From Anoplopoma fimbria (Eukaryota; Chordata; Actinopteri; Perciformes; Anoplopomatidae): DNA of 64,000 nt. The stretch's first letter is position 1. Each line of letters starts with the position of its first letter. The notes under the pieces are model-generated. The model had not been told where the DNA came from and did not search any database. It saw only the letters and a program-made list of their open reading frames with translations. The DNA lies in NCBI RefSeq assembly GCF_027596085.1, contig NC_072457.1, forward strand, positions 2,012,471-2,076,470, given 5' to 3'. The position numbers and the translations under genes were made by a program. Below, in pieces: positions 1-12,188 of this stretch.

Positions 1-257
1 TGAGCTTAATTACATTGCTAATTTAAGCAAAATCTTTCAAACCGTGTTTTCAAAAGAATGAGCTTATACTTACCTCACACTCTGGGTGAAACCTCCTCCA
101 CACGTGTTAGATAGCCTCTAGAGTTGCATCCATCCATGTGGGATCCCGCACACACGCTGGAAGCTCCTATTTTGTGTTGCAGTAAAATGCGTCCTCAAGG
201 GAACTGACAGCTATGAAAATATTTTCCTAATTTTTGAAAAAACTGACTGTTTTTTTT
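1..257. other. Unannotated leading stretch
   Basis: I see no gene, RNA or clear repeat here. The sequence is AT-rich and has stops in every frame. Its last bases hold the left copy of a direct repeat (235-252) that recurs at 409-427. Confidence 0.5.
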
Positions 258-346
258 GGCCCGGTCTTAGGGGTGGCCAGCGTGCGTGGTGGCCGAAGTT
301 TGACCAGGGGTGGCCACGGCCATGGTACCTGATGGCTCCGCCACTG
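258..346 (-). mobile_element. Terminal fragment of a DNA transposon or MITE
   Basis: Read on the minus strand, the segment starts CAGTGGCGGAGCCATCAGG and continues through two GTGGCCACCCC-like motifs. A CAGTGGCGGAGCC start resembles the ends of non-autonomous DNA elements that are common in fish. No matching second terminus is visible, so it is either a fragment or has lost an end. Assignment to hAT or another superfamily is a guess from memory of the motif. Confidence 0.35.
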
Positions 347-2822
347 CCTGCTCATATAACTGAACATCTAGTAGGTTGACAACTATTTTCCCCACCTAAT
401 GGTACAAATGAAAAAAACTGACTGTTTGCATTACTAGGACTGTGTATATTTCTGAGACTTTCTGTGACGTTTATTGCAACTTCAGCATTATCTGCTGTCT
501 TACCTTCAACACACTGACCTCGCTAACCTAGTAGCTTTGACTGACAGAGACACAGTAGCCTTCAGTGTTGATAGTCTATTACTAGTGATGGGTCATTGAG
601 AGCGGCTACAGAACGGTGACTGCAGATAGAGGGAGGAAGCTGCATCAGAGCCAAAGTAGCCCCCTATTAAACAACTTTTTAAACAATTTTCGGGTAAAAA
701 AAAAGTCACTAAAAAATTGTTTCCTAATGTTTGATATTACCCATCTGACCTTACAGATCCATTTATTTTTAGATCTTATACTGGTTATTAAAATGATATG
801 CAGATAAAGTATGAACGGCCAGAATTACCACTTTGGAGACTTTGGAGTCCAAAATCTGGAATTAAGTAAGATCCCATGCGTGTATCAAGCTTTTATTGAC
901 ACAATAGAGGGGTACCTACAGCGCCATAGGGCCACTGACCAAGCGCCGTTTTTTGACGAGTTTGTTGTATAGTGAGCAAACGGGCAGACCTGGTGTCTCT
1001 TGATGAAAAGTCATGGGATCAACTCATTAGGATTCATCTTCTGGGAACCAGTTTGGGTAAAAATGGCTGTCTAACCAACCCACTAGCAAAAATTGTCATC
1101 TCTAGAGCCAACCTGCTGGCATCTGTGATGCCAAGAGTTCCTGAACACAAACTCAGATCCGATGAGGGTTTACTGAGAGTGCAGTCACAATTACCTGCCA
1201 CTATGTCCCTCGGCTTCATGCCAGGATGCTTTGCTCGACCAATATCTGTCACTTTACTCCGCTGCTAACCTAATTTCAGCTGAGAGCCTATAGTGCAAGA
1301 CAGGAGTTTCACTGCATTGCTCTACGCGTTTTCTCTGTGATTGAAGCTGTTCCTTAGGGCCAGGTCTTCTCGGTGCGCCTTGTCATCATTCATAATGGGA
1401 CCATTGGATGTAATTTGGGAGAGTGATTGGTTAGCGAAGCGAGAGGTAGAAAGAAGAAAGGGAGGAAGAAGAAGTTGGCCTGATGTAATGTCACGTTGAA
1501 GAGACGGCCTCTGCGCTCATGCTGATCCATAATTTGATATAGAGATGGAGCATCATCAATCCTGTCGGTTGGAGACACAGTAGACAGATGACACTGTCTG
1601 TTTACTGAAACCGGCTGGTGTGGGGTTCAGATAAAAGCCTGAGGAAAGGTCACTCATGTGCATCCTCAGCACGATGACGAGATAAAACAGGAAATGCCTT
1701 GCCTACAACATAGAGCCATGGAGCGAGGCTTGCGATGGTCCAGCGGTCCTGTGGAGCCGCAGGGTTAAATGCCTACAGTTTCAAAGCCGCACAATTTGTG
1801 AACATTTAAAAACCGAGATGTAAAACGCCTCTCAGTATATTTCCCCTTTGCTAGTTAAAAAATAACATAATTATCCAGCAGCTGCAAGAAGTCACTCGTA
1901 AGAAAAACAGGTCATCATAAGCATTTGAACAAACAATTAATCATTTATTTTTGTTTAAGTGGGACAATTTGGTCGAAATAAACACTTAAGTTAAATTGGA
2001 AAGGGGCGTCCTTACACACAGTCTTTATTATTTGAAGTTTATACATATTCGCTGGAATGGTTTTTCCATTGCAGTTTGTACATGGCATAAATCACATGCA
2101 AAAAGCAAGACAGAAGTGTTTCTCATAAGCTCTGGGTCAAATAAAGAGCATCTTAGCTGGCATTAATATAATTCCTATTCATATTCTAGCTCAATGTTTC
2201 TATAACCTTTAATTTGTAGTTTTTTGCACGGTGAAAAGAACTGCCTTCATGCAGGAAGTGGCAGTTTCACCATGCTCAAGATGACAGCCTTGATATGATC
2301 TTGGCTCGTTTTACTCATGAGGGGATTTCCTGCCAATTATTTGTCACTATTATTTACTTTCAGTCTAAATCGGACACCGAGGCCACTTCCCAGTGTATTT
2401 CAAGAACATGATAATCCCCGAAGCACTGCACAATGAATTGGCTGATTGCAAACACTGTCACAAGGTCCTTGACGACTGTTCACCAGTGTATCACTTAATA
2501 TCTAATAGGCCATTTGGTTAAATCGGAGGAGGCCTCGACGGAGCTTAACAAGCAGCCACGACATAGCTGACTGTGAGACATCTTAAAGAATGTCAAACAC
2601 ACTCCAATACGTACTACACCTCAAGCCTCAATGTTCAATCTCTTTGAAAAGGCAGAAATTACCACCAAGCATCAATAAAAGCATGTTCTTCTCCTGAAAT
2701 ATCCACTGAGTGTTCCTAACCCATACTTGATGCACACTTACCTGAATCTTTCAGAGTGGTATTCAGAGCAAAGTGTCGTCACGATGTCAATGCCCACACC
2801 CGTCTGTTTTTTAGGAGGTAAT
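347..2822. other. Non-coding, no gene recognised
   Basis: No convincing gene is present. Short open frames of 60-98 codons at 616-807, 972-1268 and 1034-1252 have no recognisable domain, and the last two overlap on opposite strands. The part around 1000-1080 (with AAAGTCATGGGATCA and TGTCTAACCAACCC) looks like a diverged dispersed fish repeat, but I cannot place its ends. From 1800 to 2820 the sequence is AT-rich and appears unique. Confidence 0.5.
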
Positions 2823-3100
2823 CATAGACTGTATATAAGATGTTGACATTGTCCCCAATTGGTTTTTAGACTGCCGTTATGAAGCCATGAGTTCAGCGAT
2901 TTTGCATCCCCATCTTGGTTTTTTTTGCAACCAATAAAAAGAGGTTACCATATTTGGAATGCGGAGGATTGACGTAGAGACGCCGTATACAGCTCTGGTA
3001 GCCGCAGCGACCTGTCAATCACAAGGTAGCCCGCCCTTGAGCATACCCTGCTTTATGATCTAAATGGACCATAATTTACTCAATGAACATCATGCGCAAT
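2823..3100 (+). repeat. Family A repeat, 5' part (truncated)
   Basis: It begins with CATAGACTGTATATAAGA and runs through a TTTGCAACC segment, a block ending in CTGTCAATCACAAGGTAGCC, and then a TAATTTACTCAATGAACATCATG block. The same blocks occur in the same order at 5529-6015, 26609-27232 and, inverted, at 42407-42838. The homology fades near 3100, before the 3' terminal segment that carries the CTCF-like motif. Confidence 0.8.
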
Positions 3101-5528
3101 AGAGGAGCGCATCTCAATGTGTTTGGCCCCTTTCAGAGGCTGTAGCTGCCTCCGTTTTTAAGCCAGAGTGAAGATGCCTTCATCATGAATCCATTGGCAC
3201 CCACCATGTCATGCTAGCTTGTTGGGAAGGGGGCTGGAATACGCACCAAACATACGCCACATTTTGGCAAAGGGAAAACTGGAATCATTTCAGGCACTAG
3301 ACTTCTAACCTCAAGATATGTGAATGGATGGATTTTCTAACCATCAACCCTCCACACAGACAAGCAACTGCTCAACTACCTCGATCGTCAAGTTGACTTC
3401 GAAGGAAAGTCTCAAAAAACAGATGTCTCTGCTTCTTTGGTTGCGCTAACCATACTGGCATGTCAAGTGCCGTTAAACACATGCGCTCATGTTCGTGTTC
3501 ATGAATTTAGTTATGCATATCTTCAATTCATTGTGCGCCACAAAAAAAAGTGTTTTTAGTCTTTTAGTACGTTCATGCACAAAATCAGGCACTATATATT
3601 TTGCAAGGACATGCCCTTCTTGTTGTGACTGGGCATTTAGAGAATGCAAGAAGCCCACATTGAAGCCTTTATTTAGCTGCTGATACACTTACATACCATA
3701 CACACTAAATGTATTCAGTTCAGCATCCCCTCAATTAAGTTTCCACATTAATATAGAAAGATAGAAACAACACTTTCACTTCTAAACCAAGTTAAGAGGA
3801 ATAAACATTTTAGGTTGGAAAGAGATTTTCCAGAGTTCTTGTGGGTTTCAGTGTGTGTGGATCCATCGTCCTTTCTTGTTGTTTCGGCCCCCTCCTTCCT
3901 TATCTGGTGCCTGGGGCTCCGGCTGAGTGATACCACTGCAACAGTATGAATACTGGAGGAGCTGTTCTTGTTGCTTACATTTTCATGTTAAGCAGGTAAG
4001 CACATCTGTGTGTAAGTGTTTGTCAACCACCTCTGCACCTTCCTTTGACGTGATGCCTCTAAATCCAATCCAGAGTTCTTCTGATTTGTGTTGCCTGGTG
4101 TACAAAGCGATGCTGTGTCAACTTGATTTAAGCCCCCCCCCCATCAAGTGTTACGGCGCACACGGGCAAAATCTTTCATTAATACACGTTTTGCTGACTT
4201 TAAAAAAAATCTCGACATGTGTGAAGTTAGTTATTGCTTTCAAGCTGATACAGCTTGAGATCGCAGTGGAGATACTTACACTATATGGAAATGGAGCTGG
4301 AGTTATAATCATAAACTGTCGAGTATATGTATGACATGATGTGAAAATACTTGCATGACTTCTTGACTTCATCCTTTCAGATTCCCAGAAGAGGACGTTA
4401 TTTTTGTTGGAATCCAGACTTATGCTTCACCTGCACAGTCACTTGTATGTTGAGGATTACATGATATTTAAATAAGTGACTGTAAACAAGAGATAGGGCA
4501 ACAAAAACCTCATCATCACATAAATCACCTCGCAGTAAAAGTAAAAAGTACCGTCAACATGCAAGAGTCACTCCAACATCACCAAGACGTCAAACTCACA
4601 ATGGGAAGTTTTGGGCATAGAAAGTACTGTCGTAAAAATTGGCATTACTTGACCAACCCTAAGAAACTAATTGTGACTAAATAAATCTTCAAGACTCAAC
4701 ATCTTAATGCCATAGTCAATAGAAATTTTTTGGTGGGCTCTCAAAAAACTCGAAAAACCCCACCTCTGCCTAGTTGCTATGTTACGATGAAGGCAGAGGA
4801 TATTTTTTCAAATGACATTCCATTTATTTAGCTGACACTTTTATTCAAAGTGACTTAAAATAAGTGCATTCAACCCTGTGTATACCACCCAACGCTGCAG
4901 AGAAGGAAGATACTTTTTTTCTATATTATTTTATTTTTCTATATTATAGTAGTCTGAACAGATTGGGTTTTTTAGTCTTTCACGAAATGTAACACAGGAA
5001 ATAGTTTTTTATGCAAATATATTTCCGTCTAGGGCACTATACATTTATGCAGACGAAGTGAAGGAGAGGAACAAAAACTTTTTTACAGTTTTTTGCTGCA
5101 GATAAAAGTACATCACTCAAATGGAAAATCACTGAGTAATAACACAGATCAGAAAAAAAGGAAGGATATCAGTTCTGAGTGCTTCTGCCTCTGACCTTTA
5201 TATACAGCTGCATATGAAAACTGCTTTTATGCAATCACTGTCACCTTGAGTGCTTGTGGTTCTTTCTTTTTTTGTAACCTGACTGTGTTCTTTTTGGCTT
5301 TATCTGCACCAATGATAAAAGCACCTAAAAGCATATTGTTGCCATCAATTTTGTTGTGCTTCTTCATCTTCCTTAAAACTAAAGTTTTACGAGTTCATTT
5401 ATGGTAAATGGGTGCATTTATTCTGTTAAAAGCCACGCCGCCATTAAAGGAATCTGTCTTTGTTGAATTTGTTTTACATTTTATGATATTGCTATCTGAA
5501 AAGCTGTTTTAAAAACACTGGGTAATGA
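3101..5528. other. Non-coding, no gene recognised
   Basis: No gene is recognisable. Short frames such as 3927-4334 (135 codons) and the overlapping pair 3473-3688 / 3489-3683 show no family features and have antisense partners. They are best read as chance open frames. A degenerate SINE-type tail at 4811-4885 is listed separately. Confidence 0.5.
4811..4885 (-). repeat. Degenerate SINE-type 3' tail
   Basis: The stretch ATTTAGCTGACACTTTTATTC followed by AAAGTGACTTA is a diverged version of the TTTAGCAGACGCTTTTATCC / AAAGCGACTTACA block seen at 20203-20270 and 33252-33312. The terminal ATTACATT repeats have been lost, consistent with an old copy. Confidence 0.6.
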
Positions 5529-6015
5529 TATAGACTGTATATAAGAGCTGGCAGAGTCACCCATTGGTTTGTGGACTGCCGTTTTGCAGCCTCGAGTTTG
5601 GCATTCAGGCCATCGCTATCTTGGTTTTTGCCATAAGTGACACAGGAAGGTAGAACTAAGTACAACTCGACGCTGAATAACATTTTTTTAGGTAACCAAA
5701 ATGTTGCAAAATTTGTTTTAGTTAAGTTTTAGGACGAAAACACTGACCATGCCCAAAACGAACAATGCCGTAGTAGAGACCTGTCAATCACGAGGTAGCC
5801 CCGCCCTAAAGCAAATAAAGGTCTATTTCACTCTAAATGGAACATAATTTACTTAATGAACATCGTGATATATTTAAGAAGACTTGAAACTAGAGATTGA
5901 GACCATTAACTCATGTTTACAATGTTTAACAAGGTAATAAATCAAGTGAGAAGTAGGGTAATTTCTCATAAACTTCTATACAATCGGACTTCGCCCCCAG
6001 ATGGCCATTAGTAAG
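5529..6015 (+). repeat. Family A repeat, nearly full length, diverged
   Basis: It carries in order TATAGACTGTATATAAGA, CCATTGGTTTGTGGACTGCC, CAATCACGAGGTAGCCCCGC, TTAATGAACATCGTG, GACTTGAAACTAGAGATTG and CTTCTATACAATCGGAC. The 3' terminal segment is present but decayed. Where intact copies read GTCGCCCCCTGGTGGAC, this one reads TTCGCCCCCAGATGGCC, which weakens the CTCF-like core. Confidence 0.85.
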
Positions 6016-7529
6016 AATAAAATTGGAAGGCCCTTCCACATTGGCTTCACTTTTAAGAACCTAAGGCTGCCGCCTGGTTATGATTAAGATAACTTCACAA
6101 GATGTTTTAAAAAATGTGTTCTAGCTTTGTCATTGATCACAGATTGGATCTTCTGTTCGATATTTGTGAATCCCTTTTTTTTTTTAAGGCTGTTTTAATG
6201 TGGTTGGAGAAGAAGATTTCGTCTTCAAGCTTGGGTTGTTATCACACTTTCAAGAAGCACAATATAATTTGTATATACCTAACTATGCAAGTAACTAAGA
6301 GAGATAATTAACTGGCCTTGATAAACTTAAATGTGAGGTAATTTTACTCTTGGAACAAAAGAAAAATAACTACATTTAGCCTAACTAATTAGCACACTTA
6401 TGCATGGAGTGCTAGAGCAGCGCCATGGGAATCACGATAATTACAAAATGAAGCTGTAGATTAAAATTTATGGAGTGATTACTGTTCAGTACTTGTTACT
6501 GGCAGTGATGGAGTTAACAGGGTAGTGACCCTTCATCCCAAACCCAGACTTCTTTACATCAAATAAAAGTTACTTTAATCATCAACTCTTGACTGTCAAA
6601 ACCAAATGTTATCATGAAGTGTCTGAAGCATTTTAAATGAACGCCTTAAGGTGTAAAATCCACCAGACAAGCAGTCCTTGTCAGTAAAAGACAACAGAAC
6701 ATGAGAATGGTGCAACTTTCCGAACACTGTCAAATGAACGTCATTATTAATTCAGTCTTAGACTATAAAAAATGTTAAATTCACTAATGAAGTCAGATCC
6801 AGAAAAGGCTGCCTCTGTTATAATAAACCAGCTGTCCCTGCCAAATGCACATGTCAGTAATGCTTCCCCCCGGGGCTGCATTCCAAATATCATGAGGAAA
6901 TGTGACACTTTCTCTTAAAATGATGCCGTTTAGTTAGTAGATGTGTCAATCAATGATTATTCTAAAAGTGTAAATTAACACGTTAAATAATAATGAGCAC
7001 AACTCTAGACATTTTGACCTGGAATCTATTTTCTCATTTCTCTGGTTATACTGACAGATCCTCATCAAAATGATTTGCTCTATTTTAGGACTTCTTACAT
7101 TTGGCTACTTACTGGGTGTTTCTTAAGTACTTTACTTTTCTCAGAGACTTTGAGATCATCCGGTTTGCAGAATGGCCAATAGTACATAAAGAGGTGCTAA
7201 GACTGTATAGCACTGTAATCAAACAGCAGCTTGTCCGAAGGTTAATAATGTGTTAATGTTTTAACACGTGGTAATGCTGTTAAATGGTTACGTTAACGTT
7301 GTAACACATAGTTAATGTTTGAAACGGTCGCAGTCAAAGTTGCAACACGTGGTTAACGTTGCTAAATGGTCACGGTTAACGTTGTCAAACAGTCGTGCTA
7401 AGGTTAAGGTTAAGGCTAAAAAATGTACTTTCTTAGATTGAAAAAAAAACATGGTTCCGGTTAAAATTAGTATGCCTGTTATGTTACTCAGGCAACGATG
7501 AAAGGTGCCTCCTCCCCATCAGGACTTAA
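6016..7529. other. Non-coding, AT-rich, no gene recognised
   Basis: Nothing here supports a gene. The part at 7225-7430 is an internally repetitive stretch, listed separately. The rest appears unique. Confidence 0.5.
7225..7430. repeat. Degenerate tandem repeat rich in GTTAACGTTG
   Basis: Imperfect units combine GTTAACGTTG or GTTAATGTTT with AACACGTGGT and AAATGGT(C/T)AC. They recur at irregular spacing of roughly 25-50 bp and end in AAGGTTAAGGTTAAGGC. The units are too diverged for a fixed period to be read by eye. Confidence 0.6.
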
Positions 7530-8120
7530 ACAGGCTATTATGCTGTTTTCCAGGTGAATGTTTTTATCTCAAGTTACAGTTACAACATGTTTACATGCGT
7601 TAATGCTCATAATCCTCCTTGTTTTTCTCATCATTCTGTCCTGCAGCACCTCTTCTCACCCTCTCTCTGAAATGTGATTGGTCAACGTTTCACATTTCAA
7701 AAAAACTCTTCCTCCAGAGCTTCATCTTCGTCTCTCGCTTTTGTTGATTGAGGGCCAAACTAGCTGGAAGGAGTTTTACATCACTTCCGTAACATTATGA
7801 CCTCATAAAGTTATATTATGACCTCATAAAGTTACATTATGACCTCATAAAGTTTCATTATGACTTCATAAAGTTACATTGTGACCTCATAAAGTTACAT
7901 TATGACCTCATAAAGTTACATTATGACCTCATAAAGTTACATTGTGACCTCATTCAATGGAGCCGTTTCAGGCAGCTCAGGAGCTTCTGAGAGGGAGGGT
8001 AACTCCTTTTAGGGGTGGACTTCACATTTTACACTCTACGGACCTTTTACATGTACAATAATATATATAACATACTAAAGAAGAGGGAAAAAGCGGAAAA
8101 GCATAATAGGGCCCCTTTAA
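7530..8120. mobile_element. Non-autonomous DNA element with imperfect inverted ends
   Basis: The left end reads GGCTATTATGCTGTTTTCCAG. The right end reads GGAAAAGCATAATAGGGCCCC, whose reverse complement shares CTATTATGC followed by TTTTCC. The right arm (TTTACATGTACAATAATAT, then ATAACATACTAAAGAAGAGG) resembles a dispersed repeat common in teleosts. No transposase frame exists inside. A 21-bp minisatellite occupies 7792-7954. Superfamily and exact borders are uncertain. Confidence 0.55.
7792..7954 (+). repeat. 21-bp minisatellite, about 7.8 copies
   Basis: The unit is ACATTATGACCTCATAAAGT plus one T, with single-base variants (GTGACC, GACTTC, AGTTTC). It lies wholly inside the DNA element at 7530-8120, so it probably expanded from an internal segment of that element. 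Confidence 0.9.
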
Positions 8121-8284
8121 GTAATTCACATTCAATCATACACCAGTGGAACATCAATCAGGAGAAATTTTGGCTTCAGTGTTTTGCCCAAGGACACTTC
8201 GACATGGACTAGAAGAGCTGAGGATAACTGCCATCCTTTCTATTGGAAGAAAAGCCACTCTACCCATCGGCCACAGCTGCCCAC
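8110..8284 (-). mobile_element. tRNA-derived SINE, diverged copy
   Basis: On the minus strand it begins GGGCAGCTGTGGCCGATGGG (box A-like), followed by a CTTCCAAT segment, CATGTCGAAGTGTCCTTGGGC and CACTGAAGCC. This is the order seen in the better-preserved copies at 15170 and 32997. The box B region is decayed. The body directly abuts the right end of the DNA element at 7530-8120. Confidence 0.75.
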
Positions 8285-8896
8285 ATGTGCTGCTGCATAA
8301 ATAGTATGTTCTGCAGACAAAATAACTAGTACAATATAGCCAACTATAACAACCCTCCTGCTTATTGAATGCTAGTGAAAAGGATGAAATAGTCAACTGG
8401 AAATAAACATGACTATTCTCTGCCCCTAATGTTACACTAGCTTCCTAGTCTGCACTCATAGAACAGGAAGTTACCACGGTGTCACAAATAGAGAACAGTG
8501 TTTGCAAGCACATTAACACACTGAGTTCCTTGTTTCTTTCGGAGCAGAGCAGACAGAAGCTTTACATCAAAGAAAATGTGAACTCATTCAGAGATTAAAG
8601 GAGCAATTCAGATCTATAATACTCACATCAGAGAGAACGACAGACAGAGCAAAGGGGGACTCTAATCAATTATTGCAATTGGATGGCTGTGGGAGTATAT
8701 ATGTGTGTGTCTGTGAACGCAAAGTGAAGTGTATCGCTGCCTTGAAATACAGCTCAGGTCCTCAGCGACAGGAAACAGCGTGTCTGCAGGGAGGAACTTT
8801 ATGGAGTGTGAGTGTGTCTGTAAAAGTGTCTTTCCACTTTGAAACATTACCAGGTCCTCAGTGACAGGATACACTCCGTACTGAAAAAGTTTACTG

Positions 8897-8900
<4 letters not shown>
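8285..8900. other. Non-coding, no gene recognised
   Basis: The sequence appears unique. The 137-codon minus frame at 8662-9075 is open only because it crosses the adjacent (TG)n array, which reads as alternating Thr-His. Confidence 0.5.

Positions 8901-8980
<80 letters not shown>
8901..8980 (+). repeat. (TG)n microsatellite, about 40 units
   Basis: An uninterrupted TG dinucleotide array. It accounts for the long Cys-Val and Thr-His open frames around it on both strands. Confidence 0.98.
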
Positions 8981-8984
<4 letters not shown>

Positions 8985-9601
8985 TTGTCATTTCACTTCC
9001 CACTATGTGTGGATGGCAGTCTACCAGCATGGACTTGGAAACGTAAGCATACAATCTGTGCTCGTCTCTCTTCACTTTCCATCAGCAACTCTCGATTTTC
9101 ATCACACTACAGAAACACTATCATATGTAACACACAAAGTTTATCTGCATTCATCTTTACTTTCACTCAGTGACTTTGTAAATGATGATAATTTGATGCA
9201 GGTATGCATAGGTTCATTTTTAGTGTTTTGTGCATGGCAGCAAAGTCCCAACTGTTTCTAGAACAGTTTGACTATTTAGAATTAGAATTAGTCTCAGCTT
9301 GATCTATAAATGAAGCGCTGTACTCGTATGTGAAACAAACAGACGCATTGTTGAATGACGTTGGCTTTGTGTTTATTTCATGAATTATGAAATAGTACTG
9401 GATTCCTGTAGCTCCTGTAGCTTTGAATAAAACACAAATGATAGGAGTTCAAAGGTCATTCACCCCTCCAGGTACAGGCTTTACAATAACAAGTATGTTT
9501 CTAAGTATTGATCGTTTGTTATACTGTTGTGGGGAGACGTTGAACAGATCATTATCATCTTCACCTGGCATACAAGTCTGTAGGGAGATCATGCGTTCGG
9601 T

Positions 9602-9622
9602 TGTGTGTGTGTGTGTGTGTGT
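9602..9622 (+). repeat. Short (TG)n microsatellite
   Basis: About ten TG units followed by CTGTCTGTC. Confidence 0.95.
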
Positions 9623-12124
9623 CTGTCTGTCCGCTGCAAATCTTGCATACTGCTGAACCCATCAGCATGATGTTTACTGAGAAAAGTTTGGTCTCATTTT
9701 GAAAGTATCTGCAGATTCATTCCATACATGATACGCAATGATCCACTAAAGTGAAGCACAATATCATTTGAATTGGTCCCTGTTTTTGTTCTCTCCGCTG
9801 CCATCATAAATGTGAAGGAGCCAGGTGTGACAATCTTCTAAGTGTGGATATGCATTCTACTTAGTTTCCTTTTGTCCTTTTTATAATTACAGCTTTATCA
9901 CAGCTCATTTCCCCCCCCATGGAACAATATTAGAATCAGGAACAATTGTTGATAATTGACTGCGTGTGTGTATTAACATGCAGATGGTACACTTCAGAAA
10001 AAGTGCACATTTGTTCAGCTCTTTCTTAAAATATATTGAATGTCTTGGTCTGAAAGATATGGATTCTCAAAAGATCATGATTACATTTCCTTATGATTAA
10101 AAAAAGGCTCCAAGCAAGGTGTGACTGTAAGAGTCAGACTTATACATTCTGTTCATATCGTCCAATTAAAAAGCCAATTTAACATCGTTCAGCAACTTTT
10201 CAAGTTTGGAAGCAGCACGGAATCCACATTTATTTTCCTCAGAGATTTTAAATAATTTACTCCTACTAATCCAGGATGGTTGAACAGATAAATGGGATTT
10301 CCATAAACACTGGCACTGTACAGATATTCACTCTCTAGGTTCAATTAATATCATCTATGTGTATGTGTGTACTGTATGCTTGTGTTTCTGTGTCTGCACC
10401 AGCTAATTGAACAGCTTCTTTGCTCCGAACAGTTCCTCAGTGAGGAAGTGTACTGCGTTTAGAAAAGAACTTGCCCTGGAGAGAAAGTAAGAGAAAAGAA
10501 AAAGTGTGTATGTGTTCGTCGGTTTCTCACTTATGGCGAACAAACGGCACAGATCTGGAAAGGTAGAAGTACAAACTATGCTCACTTGTCTCTTCACTAT
10601 TTCAGCTACTCTCACTTCCTTGTGTAATCACAGAAACACAGTGCGCCTCTCCCTCTCGCCCCGTGTCTCGCTCTGTTTTTCTAATTGGCGTGCAGCATCC
10701 ACCCACCAGCTGTCAGGAGAGGGCCCCATCGCGGAGCTCCGAGCCGGCCAATTACTGTCCAGGCAGGCTTATGCCGGGAGGACCCAGTCAGACATCCAGA
10801 GCCTCCCGGAGGACTCTGCCAAGGCCTCCCGGTGAAGGGGAGGTCAAAGTGGGTCAAATGCCCACCGCCGCGGCTACCCCCCCCCCCCACCTTCGCCTCC
10901 GCCGTCTTCATCTTAATGGATCTGACAAACTCTAACAGCTCGGAGCCACGGGGTCTTCAGGAGGGAGGGGAGAGGGAGGAAATGTGAGGTGAGGAGGCCA
11001 CAAGAGGAGATGCTGTGAGGGGAGGGCTGAGAGTCAGACACAGAGGGACAAACAAGACGGAACAGAGTGCAGAGTGTGAGCGGGCAGTAATGGAGCTGAT
11101 TAAACACCAAGCATGTCCATGTCTGGTGAATCTGAAGAATGGAGCAGTTTGGAGGGGAGAGTTTAGAGGGCGTTCCATTACAGAAAACAGTGAAATGAGA
11201 AGCTTTACCATTGGGGAACTTGTATGAGAGAGGGGCTGATGAGGAAGACTGTAAGTCAAATAAAACCCGTCCGTTTTGGCTAAAGTAAATGTGTTGATTG
11301 GCCACACAGCAGGTTTTTCCAGCAGCTTGTCAAGTTGATATGCAAGTCAAAGTGGCAAAGGCTTTTTATGTTATGTGGGAGTCAAACAGACTTGATGTAA
11401 TGACTTGTGGGCAGCAAATCCTTTCAGCTACAAGTGGGTCAGATTGTTTTGACATTTGGAAACCCAAAGATCTTTATTCCAAGTGTTTTCTTTCAAGAAG
11501 AACTACCATTCATCCTCATGCTACTACTTTAGAAAGATCAGTGCATAACAAACACGATACTATTAGGATTACACTGTTTCATAGAGTCAGCTACATGTTA
11601 CTTTTTCTACCTCACACCTTTTCTACCTTCATCCTATGTTTATTTTGTTTTTGAAGGACTTCGTGAATCTGTTTTGATAGTTTTTCAACAGCTAATATTA
11701 AAATCAAAAGCAAAGAACTGGTACCTTCATCAAACAGAAGAAAGGAGAGAGGAAATGACTGCCACTTCCCTTCCATATTTTAGGAATTAAAAGATGAACA
11801 GCACAAGGAAATCAGCGGCACGCAGCAGAGTTGAGGGGAAGTAGCTTCAAATTGATTTTAATGGGACATCATAACTGTGCAGTCATGAACATTTTTGTGT
11901 TCACACACTCCCAAATTATTATCTCAGACAGGGAAATGAATAAGGAACAGATAGTGGTGACCTGCTAGGTCTTTATACTTTGGTTTGAAACAGCACTGCA
12001 ATCACAAGAACAAACCAACATGGACATTTTTACTCTCTAAGGGAGATACGAAGTTTCCACTCGACAGCAACAATGTGCTGGCTTTCTTTTGGATAATTGC
12101 CGGATAGCATTTATTCAGCTATTC

Positions 12125-12125
<1 letters not shown>
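9623..12125. other. Mostly unique non-coding sequence
   Basis: No gene is recognised. The block contains the CpG-dense patch at 10640-10960 and a purine-rich stretch (10955-11040). Frames at 10506-10835, 10663-10935, 10685-10987 and 10913-11305 overlap one another in several frames and on both strands, as expected of a stop-poor GC-rich patch. None shows a known domain. Confidence 0.5.
10640..10960. other. CpG-dense, GC-rich patch
   Basis: This segment is much richer in G+C than its AT-rich surroundings and contains about 18 CpG dinucleotides between 10640 and 10910, for example in GGAGCTCCGAGCCGGCC and CCACCGCCGCGG. Such patches can mark a promoter, an exon or a conserved regulatory element. 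Nothing in the sequence decides between these, and no start codon context or splice sites stand out. Confidence 0.45.

Positions 12126-12184
<59 letters not shown>
12126..12184 (+). repeat. (AG)n microsatellite
   Basis: An uninterrupted AG dinucleotide array of about 29 units. It creates an Arg-Glu run in the 115-codon frame 12089-12436, which has no other support as a gene. Confidence 0.98.

Positions 12185-12188
<4 letters not shown>

Noticed and set aside
8662..9261. Long open frames of alternating Thr-His or Cys-Val
   Set aside because: They are translations of the (TG)n array. The same is true at 21299-21770, 41022-41324, 42949-43197, 43722-44015 and 63030-63310.
10506..10987. Overlapping frames of 70-109 codons in several frames
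   Set aside because: They all cross the GC-rich, stop-poor CpG patch and conflict with each other. None has a recognisable domain.
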